Of a stretch of 42,384 nt of DNA, positions 1 through 7,668 are shown piece after piece. The position numbers were made by a program, and so were the translations under genes. How positions within the stretch are numbered: position 1 is the stretch's first letter; the number at the start of each line of letters is the position of its first letter. The notes under the pieces were generated by a model. The model searched no databases. It was not told the origin of the DNA and saw nothing but the letters and a program-made list of their open reading frames with translations. Source of the stretch: Glutamicibacter soli (GTDB taxonomy: Bacteria; Actinomycetota; Actinomycetes; Actinomycetales; Micrococcaceae); assembly GCF_003309065.1 (NCBI RefSeq), contig NZ_POAF01000014.1, positions 1 through 42,384 on the forward strand, written 5' to 3'.

Positions 1-1341
1 ACCGATGCGAACACGGATGTGAACACTGCGGATAACGCGGCTGCGAACACCGATGCGAACACGGATGTGAACACTGCGGATAACGCGGCTGAGAACACCG
101 ATGCGAACACCGCAGACAACACCGCGGATAATACGGAGCATCCGACACTTACTGTGCTGCCAAACAGTGTCGAAGCAGGGGATGACGTGACCTTCATCGG
201 TGACAAATTCGCTCCGGATGCCCCAGTGGAACTCAAGGTAAAGAATGTCAATGGTGAGGGCGATCCTGTCCTGGACCTCAGGCTCTCAGCTGATGGCAAG
301 GGACACTTCAAGCACAACTTCAGCACCGAAGGACTGCCAGAAGGAATCTACATCATTGAAGTCACCGATCCTGAAACTGGCAAAACCTACAACGAATACT
401 TCGAAGTCAAGCTGTCGGATGAAGCACCACTTGATGTCGCCGTAGACATTACACCGAACCGCTTGATCAAGGGCGAGTCGGGCGAAGTGACGGCCAAGGG
501 CTTTACGCCTGGCGGAAGTGTGAGCATCCAGCAGAGTGCTCTTGGTGCAACCGAAACCTCAATGACTAAGGCCATGGCCGCAGCACTGCCACCAGAAATA
601 ACTGCCGATGATGCTGGCGATATCTCCTTCATGGTGGATACCGCTGATATCGAGTTAGGCAATTACATCTTGATTCTTACGGACGTGGAAACTGGCTCGT
701 ATGCTTTCACCACGTTCAGCGTCGTGGAAGCCGAGAGCGGCGCTGACAACACTGCGGATAACGCGGTTGAGAACGCCGATGTGAATACTGCGGATAACGC
801 GGTTGAGAACACCGATGCGAACACCGATGCGAACACGGACGTGAATACTGCGGATAACGCGGTTGAGAACACCGATGCGAACACCGATGCGAACACGGAC
901 GTGAATACTGCGGATAACGCGGTTGAGAACACCGATGCGAACACCGATGCGAACACGGACGTGAATACTGCGGATAACGCGGTTGAGAACACCGATGCGA
1001 ACACCGATGCGAACACGGACGTGAATACTGCGGATAACGCGGTTGAGAACACGGATGTGAATACTGCGGATAACGCGGCTGCGAACACCGATGCGAACAC
1101 CGATGCGAACACGGACGTGAATACTGCGGATAACGCGGTTGAGAACACCGATGTGAACACTGCGGATAACGCGGGTGAGAATGCTTCCGAGAACGGAAAT
1201 GGTTCTAAGGATAACGACGCTAAGGGCGACCAACTTGCGAACACTGGTTCCAACGGGGCACTTGTCCTTGGAGCAGGAGCTCTCTTGCTGGTTCTCCTAG
1301 GGGTTGCAGCTCGCCTATTGGCCCGCAAGCGAAAGGCATAG
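1..1341 (+). CDS. Sortase-anchored repeat surface protein (5' end outside window)
   Basis: The frame is open from the first base, so the true start lies upstream; the GTG at 19 is only an internal valine codon. Low-complexity repeats rich in N, T, D and A (unit like NTADNAVENTDANTDANTDV) lie on both sides of a folded part (about 139-735). That part looks like two beta-rich, Ig/IPT-like modules, each with a 'xGDKFAP' or 'AKGFTPGG' type turn. The C-terminus is a cell-wall sorting signal: LANTG (1234-1248), a hydrophobic segment and a basic tail ARKRKA. LAxTG is the motif used by class E sortases of high-GC Gram-positives. The protein is therefore expected to be covalently attached to peptidoglycan, with the repeats acting as an acidic stalk. 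The ligand is unknown. No sortase gene is visible in the window. Confidence 0.85.
   Translation, partial: TDANTDVNTADNAAANTDANTDVNTADNAAENTDANTADNTADNTEHPTLTVLPNSVEAGDDVTFIGDKFAPDAPVELKVKNVNGEGDPVLDLRLSADGKGHFKHNFSTEGLPEGIYIIEVTDPETGKTYNEYFEVKLSDEAPLDVAVDITPNRLIKGESGEVTAKGFTPGGSVSIQQSALGATETSMTKAMAAALPPEITADDAGDISFMVDTADIELGNYILILTDVETGSYAFTTFSVVEAESGADNTADNAVENADVNTADNAVENTDANTDANTDVNTADNAVENTDANTDANTDVNTADNAVENTDANTDANTDVNTADNAVENTDANTDANTDVNTADNAVENTDVNTADNAAANTDANTDANTDVNTADNAVENTDVNTADNAGENASENGNGSKDNDAKGDQLANTGSNGALVLGAGALLLVLLGVAARLLARKRKA
742..1176 (+). repeat. Tandem 60-bp coding repeats
   Basis: Four identical 60-bp units run head to tail at 781-840, 841-900, 901-960 and 961-1020, followed by the first 30 bp of a fifth. 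Degenerate versions continue to about 1176, and related sequence is at 1-125. Each unit encodes 20 residues, so gain or loss of a unit stays in frame. Perfect identity at DNA level suggests recent duplication or homogenisation. Confidence 0.95.
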
Positions 1342-1365
1342 GGCATTAGGAATTAGTCAGTAAGA

Positions 1366-1393
1366 GGAAGGGGCATCTTCGGATGCCCCTTCC
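1366..1393 (+). terminator. Intrinsic terminator of surface-protein gene
   Basis: A perfect 12-bp stem (1366-1377 with 1382-1393) closed by a TTCG tetraloop starts 25 nt after the stop codon. There is no long T tract, but the stem is very stable and the position fits a transcription end. Confidence 0.85.
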
Positions 1394-1459
1394 GCTTCGC
1401 AGTTTACTCCTCGAGTGTTCACGACTTTTGTGTGAATGTTTGTAACAAAGAAGGGCCCC

Positions 1460-2215
1460 ATGCGGCAAAGAAAAAATAAACCGAAGATCCTATCTATGGC
1501 TGTGCTGCTGATTGCTGGATTATTGGCGATGGCACACATCGGTGCAACACTCGCGTTTACGGGCCCCTCGACTCCTATTAAGAGTTCGCTGCAACCCGAG
1601 CTCAACAAGTACTTTCTGGGTCCACTCGATCAAGGATGGAGCTTGTTCGCTCCAGGGCCATACTCCCAAGACGAATACTTCACCATGCGAGCTTGCGTGT
1701 CGGATGGGAAAACCTGTGCGGCAGGCGCAAAGAACGGTGCTGAATTCACCGAGTGGAGGGATGTCACTGCTGAAGAAATGGTGTCCCGAGCAGGGAACGT
1801 GTTTTCGAATAGAGAAGCCAAGCAATCAAAAGCAATCCACGGACGATTGTGGGGTGCAGTTTCCGATCTCAGCTCTGAAGCGAAGAAAGAAATCGAGAAA
1901 CCCTTTGTACTCGGTGTCCCCGTATTCGGAACGGACCTAGATTCTGGCGAAGCGGCCCAGAAATATTCGGCATCTGAGCGGACTAGCCTCCGTGCATACA
2001 AACGCATGGAAGACACCGCTGTTGGGTTCGCGACGCTCTATGCGCAAGAGCAATGGGGCGGAGCCTCGATGGTCGAAATTAAATTGCGGCGCGAGTCCGT
2101 GACACCTTTTAACCTGCGCCACGAGGAAGGGCATAAAAACAAGGTCTCAGAGGTGTACATCGGTTGGCGCGATGCGAAAGAATTCGACGAGCAGACTCTG
2201 GCGGTATGGAAATGA
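1460..2215 (+). CDS. DUF5819 family membrane-anchored protein
   Basis: The ATG at 1460 is preferred because AGAAGGG sits just before it; an in-frame ATG at 1436 has no ribosome site. The product (251 aa) starts with a basic stretch and one hydrophobic segment (about residues 11-33), so the rest probably lies outside the membrane. The segment GWSLFAPGP shortly after the anchor resembles the 'NWSLFAPNP' signature I associate with DUF5819. The function of this family is not known. The gene overlaps the next one by an ATGA junction, so the two proteins are probably made together. SdpA-type peptide-export helpers have a similar plan (one anchor, partner HTTM/SdpB protein) and are an alternative reading. 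The gene is more AT-rich than the rest of the window. Confidence 0.7.
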   Translation: MRQRKNKPKILSMAVLLIAGLLAMAHIGATLAFTGPSTPIKSSLQPELNKYFLGPLDQGWSLFAPGPYSQDEYFTMRACVSDGKTCAAGAKNGAEFTEWRDVTAEEMVSRAGNVFSNREAKQSKAIHGRLWGAVSDLSSEAKKEIEKPFVLGVPVFGTDLDSGEAAQKYSASERTSLRAYKRMEDTAVGFATLYAQEQWGGASMVEIKLRRESVTPFNLRHEEGHKNKVSEVYIGWRDAKEFDEQTLAVWK

Positions 2216-3285
2216 ATAATACACCGAATCAGTATCCATCAGTTCTTGCATGGATCAAGAGCCATCGAGGACTACCAACCGATGGCTTGAAGTGGATTTA
2301 TGATTGGTTCTCGGTCGATCGGAAAGCCTCGTATGGGCTGGCCGTAATGCGAATGGTTTCTGGTGCCTTGATTCTCGGTTGGCTATTGGTAAATGCGCCG
2401 GTCGCTGCCAAGATCTGGGGTCCCGGATCAGCCTATATGGAACCATACCGTTCAGTGCTGGGTTACCCATGGCCCTTGGACATTCTTCGAGATGCAAGCA
2501 TGGGGCTGTTCGTAACCTGGTATGTTGCAGCGATCCTGCTGGCTGTGGCGTTCATGATTGGCTGGAAGACTCGGTTTGTCACGCCGTTGCTCTTTGTCTT
2601 CTATACCGCCATCAATGCTCAAAACACGCCCATTTCAGATGGAGGGAACTACTTTATCCGAATCATGCTCATTTATCTGATCTTCGCGGACTTATCTAAG
2701 CGTTGGTCACTCGATTCATGGCTTACGAATCGAAAGGCAAAAAAGAAGCGTGAGCGTGAATTCGCGACGATTCTCCATAACTTGTCGCTGTGTCTTGTGG
2801 TTGCCCAGTTATGCATTGTGTACTTCGAAGCCGGGATGTACAAGGTTCAGGGTGCGCTATGGCAAGAAGGCACGGCTATGTACTATCCGATCAGCTCGGA
2901 AGCCTACGGCGTATTTCCGTGGCTAAGCTCGCTGATCACGTGGAATGCATGGGTCGTAGTGCTGATTACCTACATGACCGTTATCATCCAGATTGCTTTT
3001 CCCTTCATGCTTTTTAACAAGCTCAGTCGGCGTATCGCACTAGTGCTGGTCTTGGGGATGCACCTCGGTATTGCGGTCGTCATGGGACTGCCGTTCTTCT
3101 CCGGAATCATGGCGTCCGCCGACGCAGTATTGGTATCCAGCACTTCATGGCTTACCGTGCAGGCTTGGCTGGCAGGCTGCTGGAGAAAGGTATTCGGGGG
3201 TCGACGCCCTATGCCGGAACAAATTCAAACCGGAGAAACAAAGCAGGATGAATTAGAAACAGCGAAGATACCTGTTTCAGCTTGA
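2212..3285 (+). CDS. HTTM-domain multi-pass membrane protein
   Basis: The start at 2212 overlaps the previous stop (ATGA), giving 357 aa; an ATG two codons earlier (2206) is equally in frame. Several hydrophobic segments are spread over residues about 45-315. Two stretches recall HTTM (vitamin-K-dependent carboxylase-like) proteins: ISDGGNYFIRIMLIYL in the middle, and YFEAGMYKVQGALWQEGT before the last helices. The C-terminal 35 residues are polar and probably cytoplasmic. HTTM proteins commonly pair with a single-anchor partner, as here with DUF5819. Whether it is an enzyme, as in gamma-carboxylase, or an export factor, as in SdpB, cannot be decided from the sequence. A terminator follows directly, so the pair forms a closed unit. 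Confidence 0.75.
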   Translation: MNNTPNQYPSVLAWIKSHRGLPTDGLKWIYDWFSVDRKASYGLAVMRMVSGALILGWLLVNAPVAAKIWGPGSAYMEPYRSVLGYPWPLDILRDASMGLFVTWYVAAILLAVAFMIGWKTRFVTPLLFVFYTAINAQNTPISDGGNYFIRIMLIYLIFADLSKRWSLDSWLTNRKAKKKREREFATILHNLSLCLVVAQLCIVYFEAGMYKVQGALWQEGTAMYYPISSEAYGVFPWLSSLITWNAWVVVLITYMTVIIQIAFPFMLFNKLSRRIALVLVLGMHLGIAVVMGLPFFSGIMASADAVLVSSTSWLTVQAWLAGCWRKVFGGRRPMPEQIQTGETKQDELETAKIPVSA

Positions 3286-3299
3286 ATGACCGAATAGGC

Positions 3300-3333
3300 A
3301 GAAGGTGCGCTCCTCGTCAGGAGCGCACCTTCT
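3300..3333. terminator. Bidirectional terminator between convergent genes
   Basis: A perfect 15-bp stem (3300-3314 with 3319-3333) has a CGTC loop and is followed by TATTTAG. It lies between the HTTM gene and the convergent aldehyde dehydrogenase gene and can serve both. Confidence 0.9.
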
Positions 3334-3375
3334 ATTTAGTGGCCGTTAGGCGAATATCAGCCTATGTAGAACGGG

Positions 3376-4758
3376 CTACTCGCCTACGTAGAACAGACGC
3401 TTGTTGACGAACTCTTCCATGCCCAGCGGGCCAAGCTCGCGGCCGAAGCCCGACCGCTTGACTCCGCCGAATGGCATTTCAGCGCCTTCTGCGCTGGCGG
3501 CATTGACGTTGGACATGCCGACTTGAAGCTTCTGGGCAACCTTTGCGGCGCGGGCTTCGTCGGTGGAGTGCACCGAGCCGCCCAGGCCGTAGATGGTGTC
3601 GTTGGCCAGCTCCGCAGCTTCCTCGTCGCTGGTGACTTTGTAGACCACTGCGACCGGGCCGAACAGCTCCTCGTAGTAGGCGCGCATTTCCTTGGTGACA
3701 CCGGTGAGCACGGCAGGGGAGTAGTACGCCGAAGGACCGTCATGCAGCACACCGCCGGCATGCAGGGTTGCGCCCTTGGAAACTGCGTCCTGAACCTGTG
3801 CGTGCAGGTCTTCTGCGGCCTTGCGCGAGGACATCGGCGCGAACGAGCCGTCCTCTTCCTTCATCGGGTCACCGGGCTTCAGGCCCTCGGCATGCTTGGT
3901 CAGCTCGGAGACGAACTCGTCGTAGATGTCATCCATGACGATCATGCGCTTGTTCGAATTGCATGCCTGGCCGGTGTTGTCGATGCGGAAGCTCCATGCG
4001 GCTTCGGCGATCCCGGACACGTCATCCGAATCCAGAACCACGAATGGATCCGAACCACCGAGCTCCAGCACTGCCTTCTTCAGGTTGCGGCCTGCCTGCT
4101 CGCCGATGATGGCGCCTGCGCGCTCCGAACCGGTCAGGGAAACACCCTGGATACGGCTGTCGGCGATGATGGTGGAGATCTGGTCGTGGGTGGCGAACAC
4201 GTTGTTGTACACGCCTGCCGGAACGCCTGCTTCATCCATGATTTCCTGGATGGCCAGAGCTGAACGTGGGCAGGACTCTGCGTGCTTCAGCAGAATGGTG
4301 TTGCCCAGCATCAGGTTCGGAGCGGCGAAGCGTGCGACCTGGTACAGCGGGAAGTTCCATGGCATGATGCCCAGCAGCGGGCCTACGGGCAGCTTCTGGA
4401 CGATGGCCTTGCCGCCGGAGAAGGACTTGATCTCCTGGTCCGCCGCGAGGGTCGGGCCCTCGGAAGCGAAGTATTCGAAGATCTCCTGGCAGAACTGGGC
4501 CTCGCCCACTGCCTCGGACAGTGGCTTGCCCATCTCGGTGGTCATGATCTTGCCCAGTTCCTCCGCGCGCTCGGCGAAGAGCGCACCGACCTTGGAAACG
4601 ATCTTGGCGCGCTCGTTGATGTCAACGTCCTGCCAGGACTCGTATGCGGACTGCGCGGAGGCTAGTGCCTGCTCGATCTGCTCATCGGTGGCAACGTCGA
4701 ATTCCTCGACTACCTCGCCGGTCGCCGGGTTCAAGACCTTGTAGGTTGGGGCGCTCAT
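3376..4758 (-). CDS. NAD(P)-dependent aldehyde dehydrogenase, succinate-semialdehyde type
   Basis: 460 aa, the usual length for a soluble ALDH. It opens with KVLNPATGEV and has the N-terminal fold motif MPWNFP (132-137), the general-base region LELGGSDP (Glu about 232) and the nucleophile in GQAC (Cys 266). It ends with the oligomerisation segment FGRELG...FVNKRLFYV. The pattern fits the NAD-dependent succinate-semialdehyde dehydrogenase (GabD/Sad) branch, which oxidises succinate semialdehyde to succinate. Substrate assignment within ALDHs from sequence alone is uncertain. AGGAG lies about 6 nt before the ATG. The gene stands alone, with its own promoter region and a terminator shared with the HTTM gene. 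Confidence 0.85.
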   Translation of the reverse strand: MSAPTYKVLNPATGEVVEEFDVATDEQIEQALASAQSAYESWQDVDINERAKIVSKVGALFAERAEELGKIMTTEMGKPLSEAVGEAQFCQEIFEYFASEGPTLAADQEIKSFSGGKAIVQKLPVGPLLGIMPWNFPLYQVARFAAPNLMLGNTILLKHAESCPRSALAIQEIMDEAGVPAGVYNNVFATHDQISTIIADSRIQGVSLTGSERAGAIIGEQAGRNLKKAVLELGGSDPFVVLDSDDVSGIAEAAWSFRIDNTGQACNSNKRMIVMDDIYDEFVSELTKHAEGLKPGDPMKEEDGSFAPMSSRKAAEDLHAQVQDAVSKGATLHAGGVLHDGPSAYYSPAVLTGVTKEMRAYYEELFGPVAVVYKVTSDEEAAELANDTIYGLGGSVHSTDEARAAKVAQKLQVGMSNVNAASAEGAEMPFGGVKRSGFGRELGPLGMEEFVNKRLFYVGE

Positions 4759-4819
4759 CGATGCTCCTGTCTTTGTGCATGTTGGTCGGTTTTACGCGAA
4801 CGTAGCTGGTTGTTATTGA

Positions 4820-4847
4820 ACTATAACCAATAAATGAATGTAATTCA
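4820..4847 (-). promoter_or_regulatory. Promoter/operator candidate of the aldehyde dehydrogenase gene
   Basis: Read leftward, a TATAGT -10 element lies at 4825-4820. A perfect inverted repeat, TGAATgtaATTCA (4835-4847), covers the expected -35 zone. A second inverted repeat, GTTAT-6-ATAAC (4812-4827), overlaps the -10. The block is AT-rich in a GC-rich neighbourhood. This arrangement suits a repressor site, but the regulator is not known. Confidence 0.45.
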
Positions 4848-4957
4848 CTTCATATCGCGTCCACTCTGAGCTTATCCATACAATGCAGAATCTGCCAGCA
4901 TGGAATCGCTGCGCTAAACGAACTTTCACTAGGAAGTGTTGGAGAGACAGAAAATGC

Positions 4958-4990
4958 CGCACTGCCTGGAAAATTCTCCAGACCAGTGCG
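4958..4990 (-). terminator. Terminator candidate downstream of aldo/keto reductase gene
   Basis: Stem CGCACTG-c-CTGGA pairs with TCCAG-ac-CAGTGCG around a 6-nt loop. In the leftward direction it is followed by a short T-rich stretch (GGCATTTTCTG). It lies 39 nt beyond the stop of the leftward aldo/keto reductase gene. Confidence 0.65.
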
Positions 4991-5029
4991 ACACTTTCAG
5001 ATCACCATGCGGGTTCGCGCAGTCCTCAT

Positions 5030-6091
5030 TTAGCCGATGGCGGAGCTGCGCCACCAGTCGATGCCTGCATCGCCCTGCGCGATCTGCGCGATTTCGTCCA
5101 GCTCGGCCTGCGTGAAATCGACGTTCTTCAATGCGCCGAGGTTCTCGTCCAGCTGCTTGGTGGAGGAAGCTCCGATCAGCACCGAGGTCGCGGCTCCGTC
5201 GCGCAGCAGCCAGGCGATGGCCATCTGGGCCAGCGACTGGCCGCGGCGCTGCGCCACGTCGTTCAGGCGGCGGATCTTGGTCAGGTTCTCATCGGTCAGC
5301 TGCTCGGTCAGCGCCCGGCGGCCGCCTTGGCGCTCGACGTCGGTCGTGGTCAGGTACTTGTCGGTCAGCAGCCCCTGCGCCAGCGGGGTGAAGGCGATGG
5401 CTCCCATGTTCTCTTCTGCCAGCGTTTGCAGCAGACCGTGCTCCACCCATGGGTTCAGGATGTTGTAGGACGGCTGGTGGATCACTAGCGGGGTCCCCAG
5501 ATCCTTCGCGATCGCCTTGGCCTGGGCCGTGCGCTCGGCCGAGTAGGACGAAATGCCGACGTACAGCGCTTTGCCGGAACGTACCAGCGTATCCAGCGCC
5601 CCGATGGTTTCCTCAAGTGGCGTCTTCGGATCGAAGCGGTGGGAATAGAAGATATCCACGTAGTCCAGACCCAGTTTCTCCAGCGAGGCGTCGCAGGAGG
5701 CGATCAGGTACTTGCGTGATCCCAGGGTTCCGAAGGGGCCGGCCCACATGTCCCAACCGGCCTTGGAAGAGATGACCAGTTCGTTGCGGTAAGGCTTGAA
5801 GTCCTTGCGCAGCATGCGTCCGAAGTTCTCCTCGGCAGCCCCCGCCGGCGGACCGTAGTTATTGGCCAGGTCGAAGTGCGTGATTCCGTGGTCGAACGCA
5901 TGACGCAGGATCTCGCGCTGCGAATCAAAAGTCCGGTTGTCGCCGAAGTTCCACCACAGACCGAGGGAGAGGGGTGGGAGCATGAGGCCCGAATCGCCGA
6001 CGCGGCGGTATCCGAAGTGCTCGTAGCGGTCAGCCGCGGCCACATAGGGGCGGTGGGTGTCGTTCACGGGGTTGACGATCTCGTATTCCAT
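5030..6091 (-). CDS. Aldo/keto reductase, YghZ (glyceraldehyde-3-phosphate reductase)-like
   Basis: 353 aa from the ATG at 6091, which has AGAAAGG upstream; the frame stays open further upstream, but without a credible start. The TIM-barrel AKR tetrad is visible: Asp74 and Tyr79 in FDLANNY, Lys110 in ISSKAGW and His151 in FYSHRFD. The run HFDLANNYGPP and the motif SYNILNPWVE are typical of the YghZ/Gpr group, which reduces L-glyceraldehyde 3-phosphate and methylglyoxal-like aldehydes with NADPH. It also resembles potassium-channel beta-subunit AKRs. Expected to be cytosolic. It is monocistronic, with a long untranslated region upstream and a terminator hairpin downstream. Confidence 0.85.
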   Translation of the reverse strand: MEYEIVNPVNDTHRPYVAAADRYEHFGYRRVGDSGLMLPPLSLGLWWNFGDNRTFDSQREILRHAFDHGITHFDLANNYGPPAGAAEENFGRMLRKDFKPYRNELVISSKAGWDMWAGPFGTLGSRKYLIASCDASLEKLGLDYVDIFYSHRFDPKTPLEETIGALDTLVRSGKALYVGISSYSAERTAQAKAIAKDLGTPLVIHQPSYNILNPWVEHGLLQTLAEENMGAIAFTPLAQGLLTDKYLTTTDVERQGGRRALTEQLTDENLTKIRRLNDVAQRRGQSLAQMAIAWLLRDGAATSVLIGASSTKQLDENLGALKNVDFTQAELDEIAQIAQGDAGIDWWRSSAIG

Positions 6092-6256
6092 GAAAAACCT
6101 TTCTGCCGGCTGAAGCCGATCAGTGCGATGGAAAAATCTCTCTGCTCCACCATATGTCAGATTTTTGAGACATTTCTGGGTGGAAACCGAATCGCTCGGA
6201 AGGAATGTGGAGATGAGCGGACCCACCGCCTGCGCGTGGCATGCGATGGGCCCTGC

Positions 6257-6339
6257 GATACGAAAGCTTGGGGGTGCTTCCGTATCCCGCAACTGCATGG
6301 TTTATGGGGGTACCATGCAGCCACGGCCGGCTTAGCCGG
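6257..6339. other. Cluster of three hairpins in a gene-free stretch
   Basis: The interval 6092-6606 (515 bp) holds no credible coding region. Within it are three consecutive inverted repeats: 6257-6267/6276-6286 (one mismatch), 6293-6301/6312-6320 (perfect 9 bp, 10-nt loop) and 6327-6331/6335-6339 (CCGGC-tta-GCCGG). A smaller palindrome, ATGTC-10-GACAT, is at 6154-6173, nearer the leftward aldo/keto reductase. It could be a structured 5' leader of that gene or an independent small RNA. The strand is undecided and I recognise no known RNA family. Confidence 0.4.
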
Positions 6340-6457
6340 TTCTTGAAGTCTATCTTTGTGCAGATCAGCTAGGGCTTTATGACAACCAAGAGTGGCTGGT
6401 GGACCGATGATTCTAACCAGTTGGCTATTGGTTCGGGGCTGGTTGCCGGATTAAATG

Positions 6458-6508
6458 AAGAACCGATCTGTCAGGCCAAGGAGGTAACGCCTGCGCAGAT
6501 CGGTTCTT
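6458..6508 (-). terminator. Long hairpin, probable terminator of the 40-aa gene
   Basis: A perfect 13-bp stem (6458-6470 with 6496-6508) encloses a second stem CAGGC/GCCTG (6472-6476 with 6489-6493). Read leftward it is followed by CATTTAATCC. It lies 98 nt beyond the stop of the leftward small gene, so termination is plausible. A role in the adjacent hairpin-rich region is also possible. Confidence 0.55.
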
Positions 6509-6606
6509 CCAGATCACTCGCACCTTGAGAAGGTAGTACCAAGACTAGGAGCGAAGGCTTGAGATAACCTGAGAGTCGCGTGTGCGACAGCTTGAACGAT
6601 TGGTGC

Positions 6607-6729
6607 CTAGTAATTCGAGGGTGGGTCGGAGGCCGGGAATGACTCGTCTTCCCATTCCTCGACCAGCTGCTCGTCATGCTCGTCGTGCAGCTTCTTCTCG
6701 AGATCCTCTCCATTGGGTTGCTCGCTCAT
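6607..6729 (-). CDS. Conserved 40-aa small acidic protein
   Basis: A complete short frame runs from ATG (6729) to TAG, with AAAGGGG placed correctly upstream. The product is highly charged (EDLEKKLHDEHDEQLVEEW) and ends with ESFPASDPPSNY. The 'SFPASDPP' end is a motif I recall in many tiny bacterial proteins of unknown function, which argues for a real gene. No signal peptide or membrane segment is present, so it is likely cytosolic. It faces away from the rightward hydrolase gene. The function is unknown. Confidence 0.75.
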   Translation of the reverse strand: MSEQPNGEDLEKKLHDEHDEQLVEEWEDESFPASDPPSNY

Positions 6730-6876
6730 GTCATTCCCCTTTCATAGCTCTCAACGCGTGGCCGGCAAATGGCCAAGCCACTGTAACCTCAGTGTTCTCC
6801 TTCTAGCCCAGGTTGTCGAGGGCTGGGAAGGACAGGCGATTTCCTTCAGAGGAAAGGAAGGGATTTAATCGAGGGT

Positions 6877-7668
6877 ATGCCGATGATCAAGAACCCCGCT
6901 GACGGTGCAGAAATCTTCTTCGACGACGATGCTTCCGATGGCGAGCCGATCCTGTACCTGCACGGTTCCGCCCTTTCGCGATCCATCTGGCGCGGTCTGG
7001 GCTACACCAAGACCTTGGGCGCGGGTCATCGCAACATCCGGATGGACCTGCGCGGCCACGGCCGCTCCTCCAAGTCCCACGACGTCGCCGACTACACGAT
7101 GGAAAAGGTTATGGGGGACATCCATGCGCTCCTGGGCCATCTCGGCCTGGAATCCGTCCACGTGGTCGGGTACTCGTTCGGCGCGCGCACCGGGCTGCAT
7201 CTGGCGATGACCTCTCCGGCCTCGGTGCTGTCGTTGATCATGCTCGGCGGCACCTTCGAAATCACCCCGGGCGAAATCGGCAAGCTCTTTTTCCCCGGCT
7301 ACCTCCAGGTGCTGCGCGACGGGGATATTGAAGGCTTCGTCACCGGCCAGGAAACGCGCGGACGCCTGGATCCCGCCACCCGGATGGCGTTCAAGTCCAA
7401 CGACCCGCTGGCCCTGGCCGCCTACTACGAGGCGGCGGAAACGGTCCAGAACGTCGAGCTGGCCGAGCTGGCCCAGATCCGCGTCCCGACGCTGCTGCTG
7501 ATCGGCACCCGCGACCAGCCGCGCTTCGACCAGAACAAGATCATGGCCCACACGTTGCCTAACGCGCGCATGGTCGCGCTGCCCGGGCGCACCCACGGCA
7601 GCACGCTGTTCCCCATCGAACCGGTGGTCCAGGCCATCGAGTCCTTCTGGAACGGCCGCCGGCGATGA
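6877..7668 (+). CDS. Alpha/beta-fold hydrolase
   Basis: 263 aa. The fold signature is clear: the oxyanion strand LYLHG (His29-Gly30), nucleophile elbow GYSFGA (Ser100), acid in GTRDQP (Asp213) and base in GRTHG (His240). This gives a full Ser-Asp-His triad. The segment MDLRGHGRSS is typical of esterase and haloperoxidase-like members. A purine-rich GGAAGGGA lies about 15 nt upstream of ATG 6877; ATG 6883 is an alternative start. The stop overlaps the hrpB start (ATGA), so both genes are probably translated from one message. The substrate cannot be predicted. Confidence 0.85.
   Translation: MPMIKNPADGAEIFFDDDASDGEPILYLHGSALSRSIWRGLGYTKTLGAGHRNIRMDLRGHGRSSKSHDVADYTMEKVMGDIHALLGHLGLESVHVVGYSFGARTGLHLAMTSPASVLSLIMLGGTFEITPGEIGKLFFPGYLQVLRDGDIEGFVTGQETRGRLDPATRMAFKSNDPLALAAYYEAAETVQNVELAELAQIRVPTLLLIGTRDQPRFDQNKIMAHTLPNARMVALPGRTHGSTLFPIEPVVQAIESFWNGRRR

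Noticed and set aside
742-1176. Tandem repeats considered as a CRISPR array
   Set aside because: Units are contiguous with no variable spacers and encode an in-frame protein repeat.
655-1346. Long reverse-strand open frames opposite the surface-protein repeats
   Set aside because: They are products of the repeat sequence read backwards (endless RVRIGVRIG or FTSVFASVF patterns), with no ribosome site. The forward frame has a clear sorting signal.
3926-4744. 272-aa rightward frame antisense to the aldehyde dehydrogenase
   Set aside because: It is serine-rich shadow sequence without motifs. The leftward frame has the ALDH nucleophile and general-base motifs.
4883-5488. Rightward frame starting before the aldo/keto reductase stop
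   Set aside because: It mostly lies antisense to the aldo/keto reductase, has shadow-like composition and contains the terminator hairpin at 4958-4990.
6257-6508. tRNA or tmRNA-like structure in the gene-free stretch
   Set aside because: No cloverleaf, T-arm consensus or tag-reading frame could be found; only simple hairpins are present.
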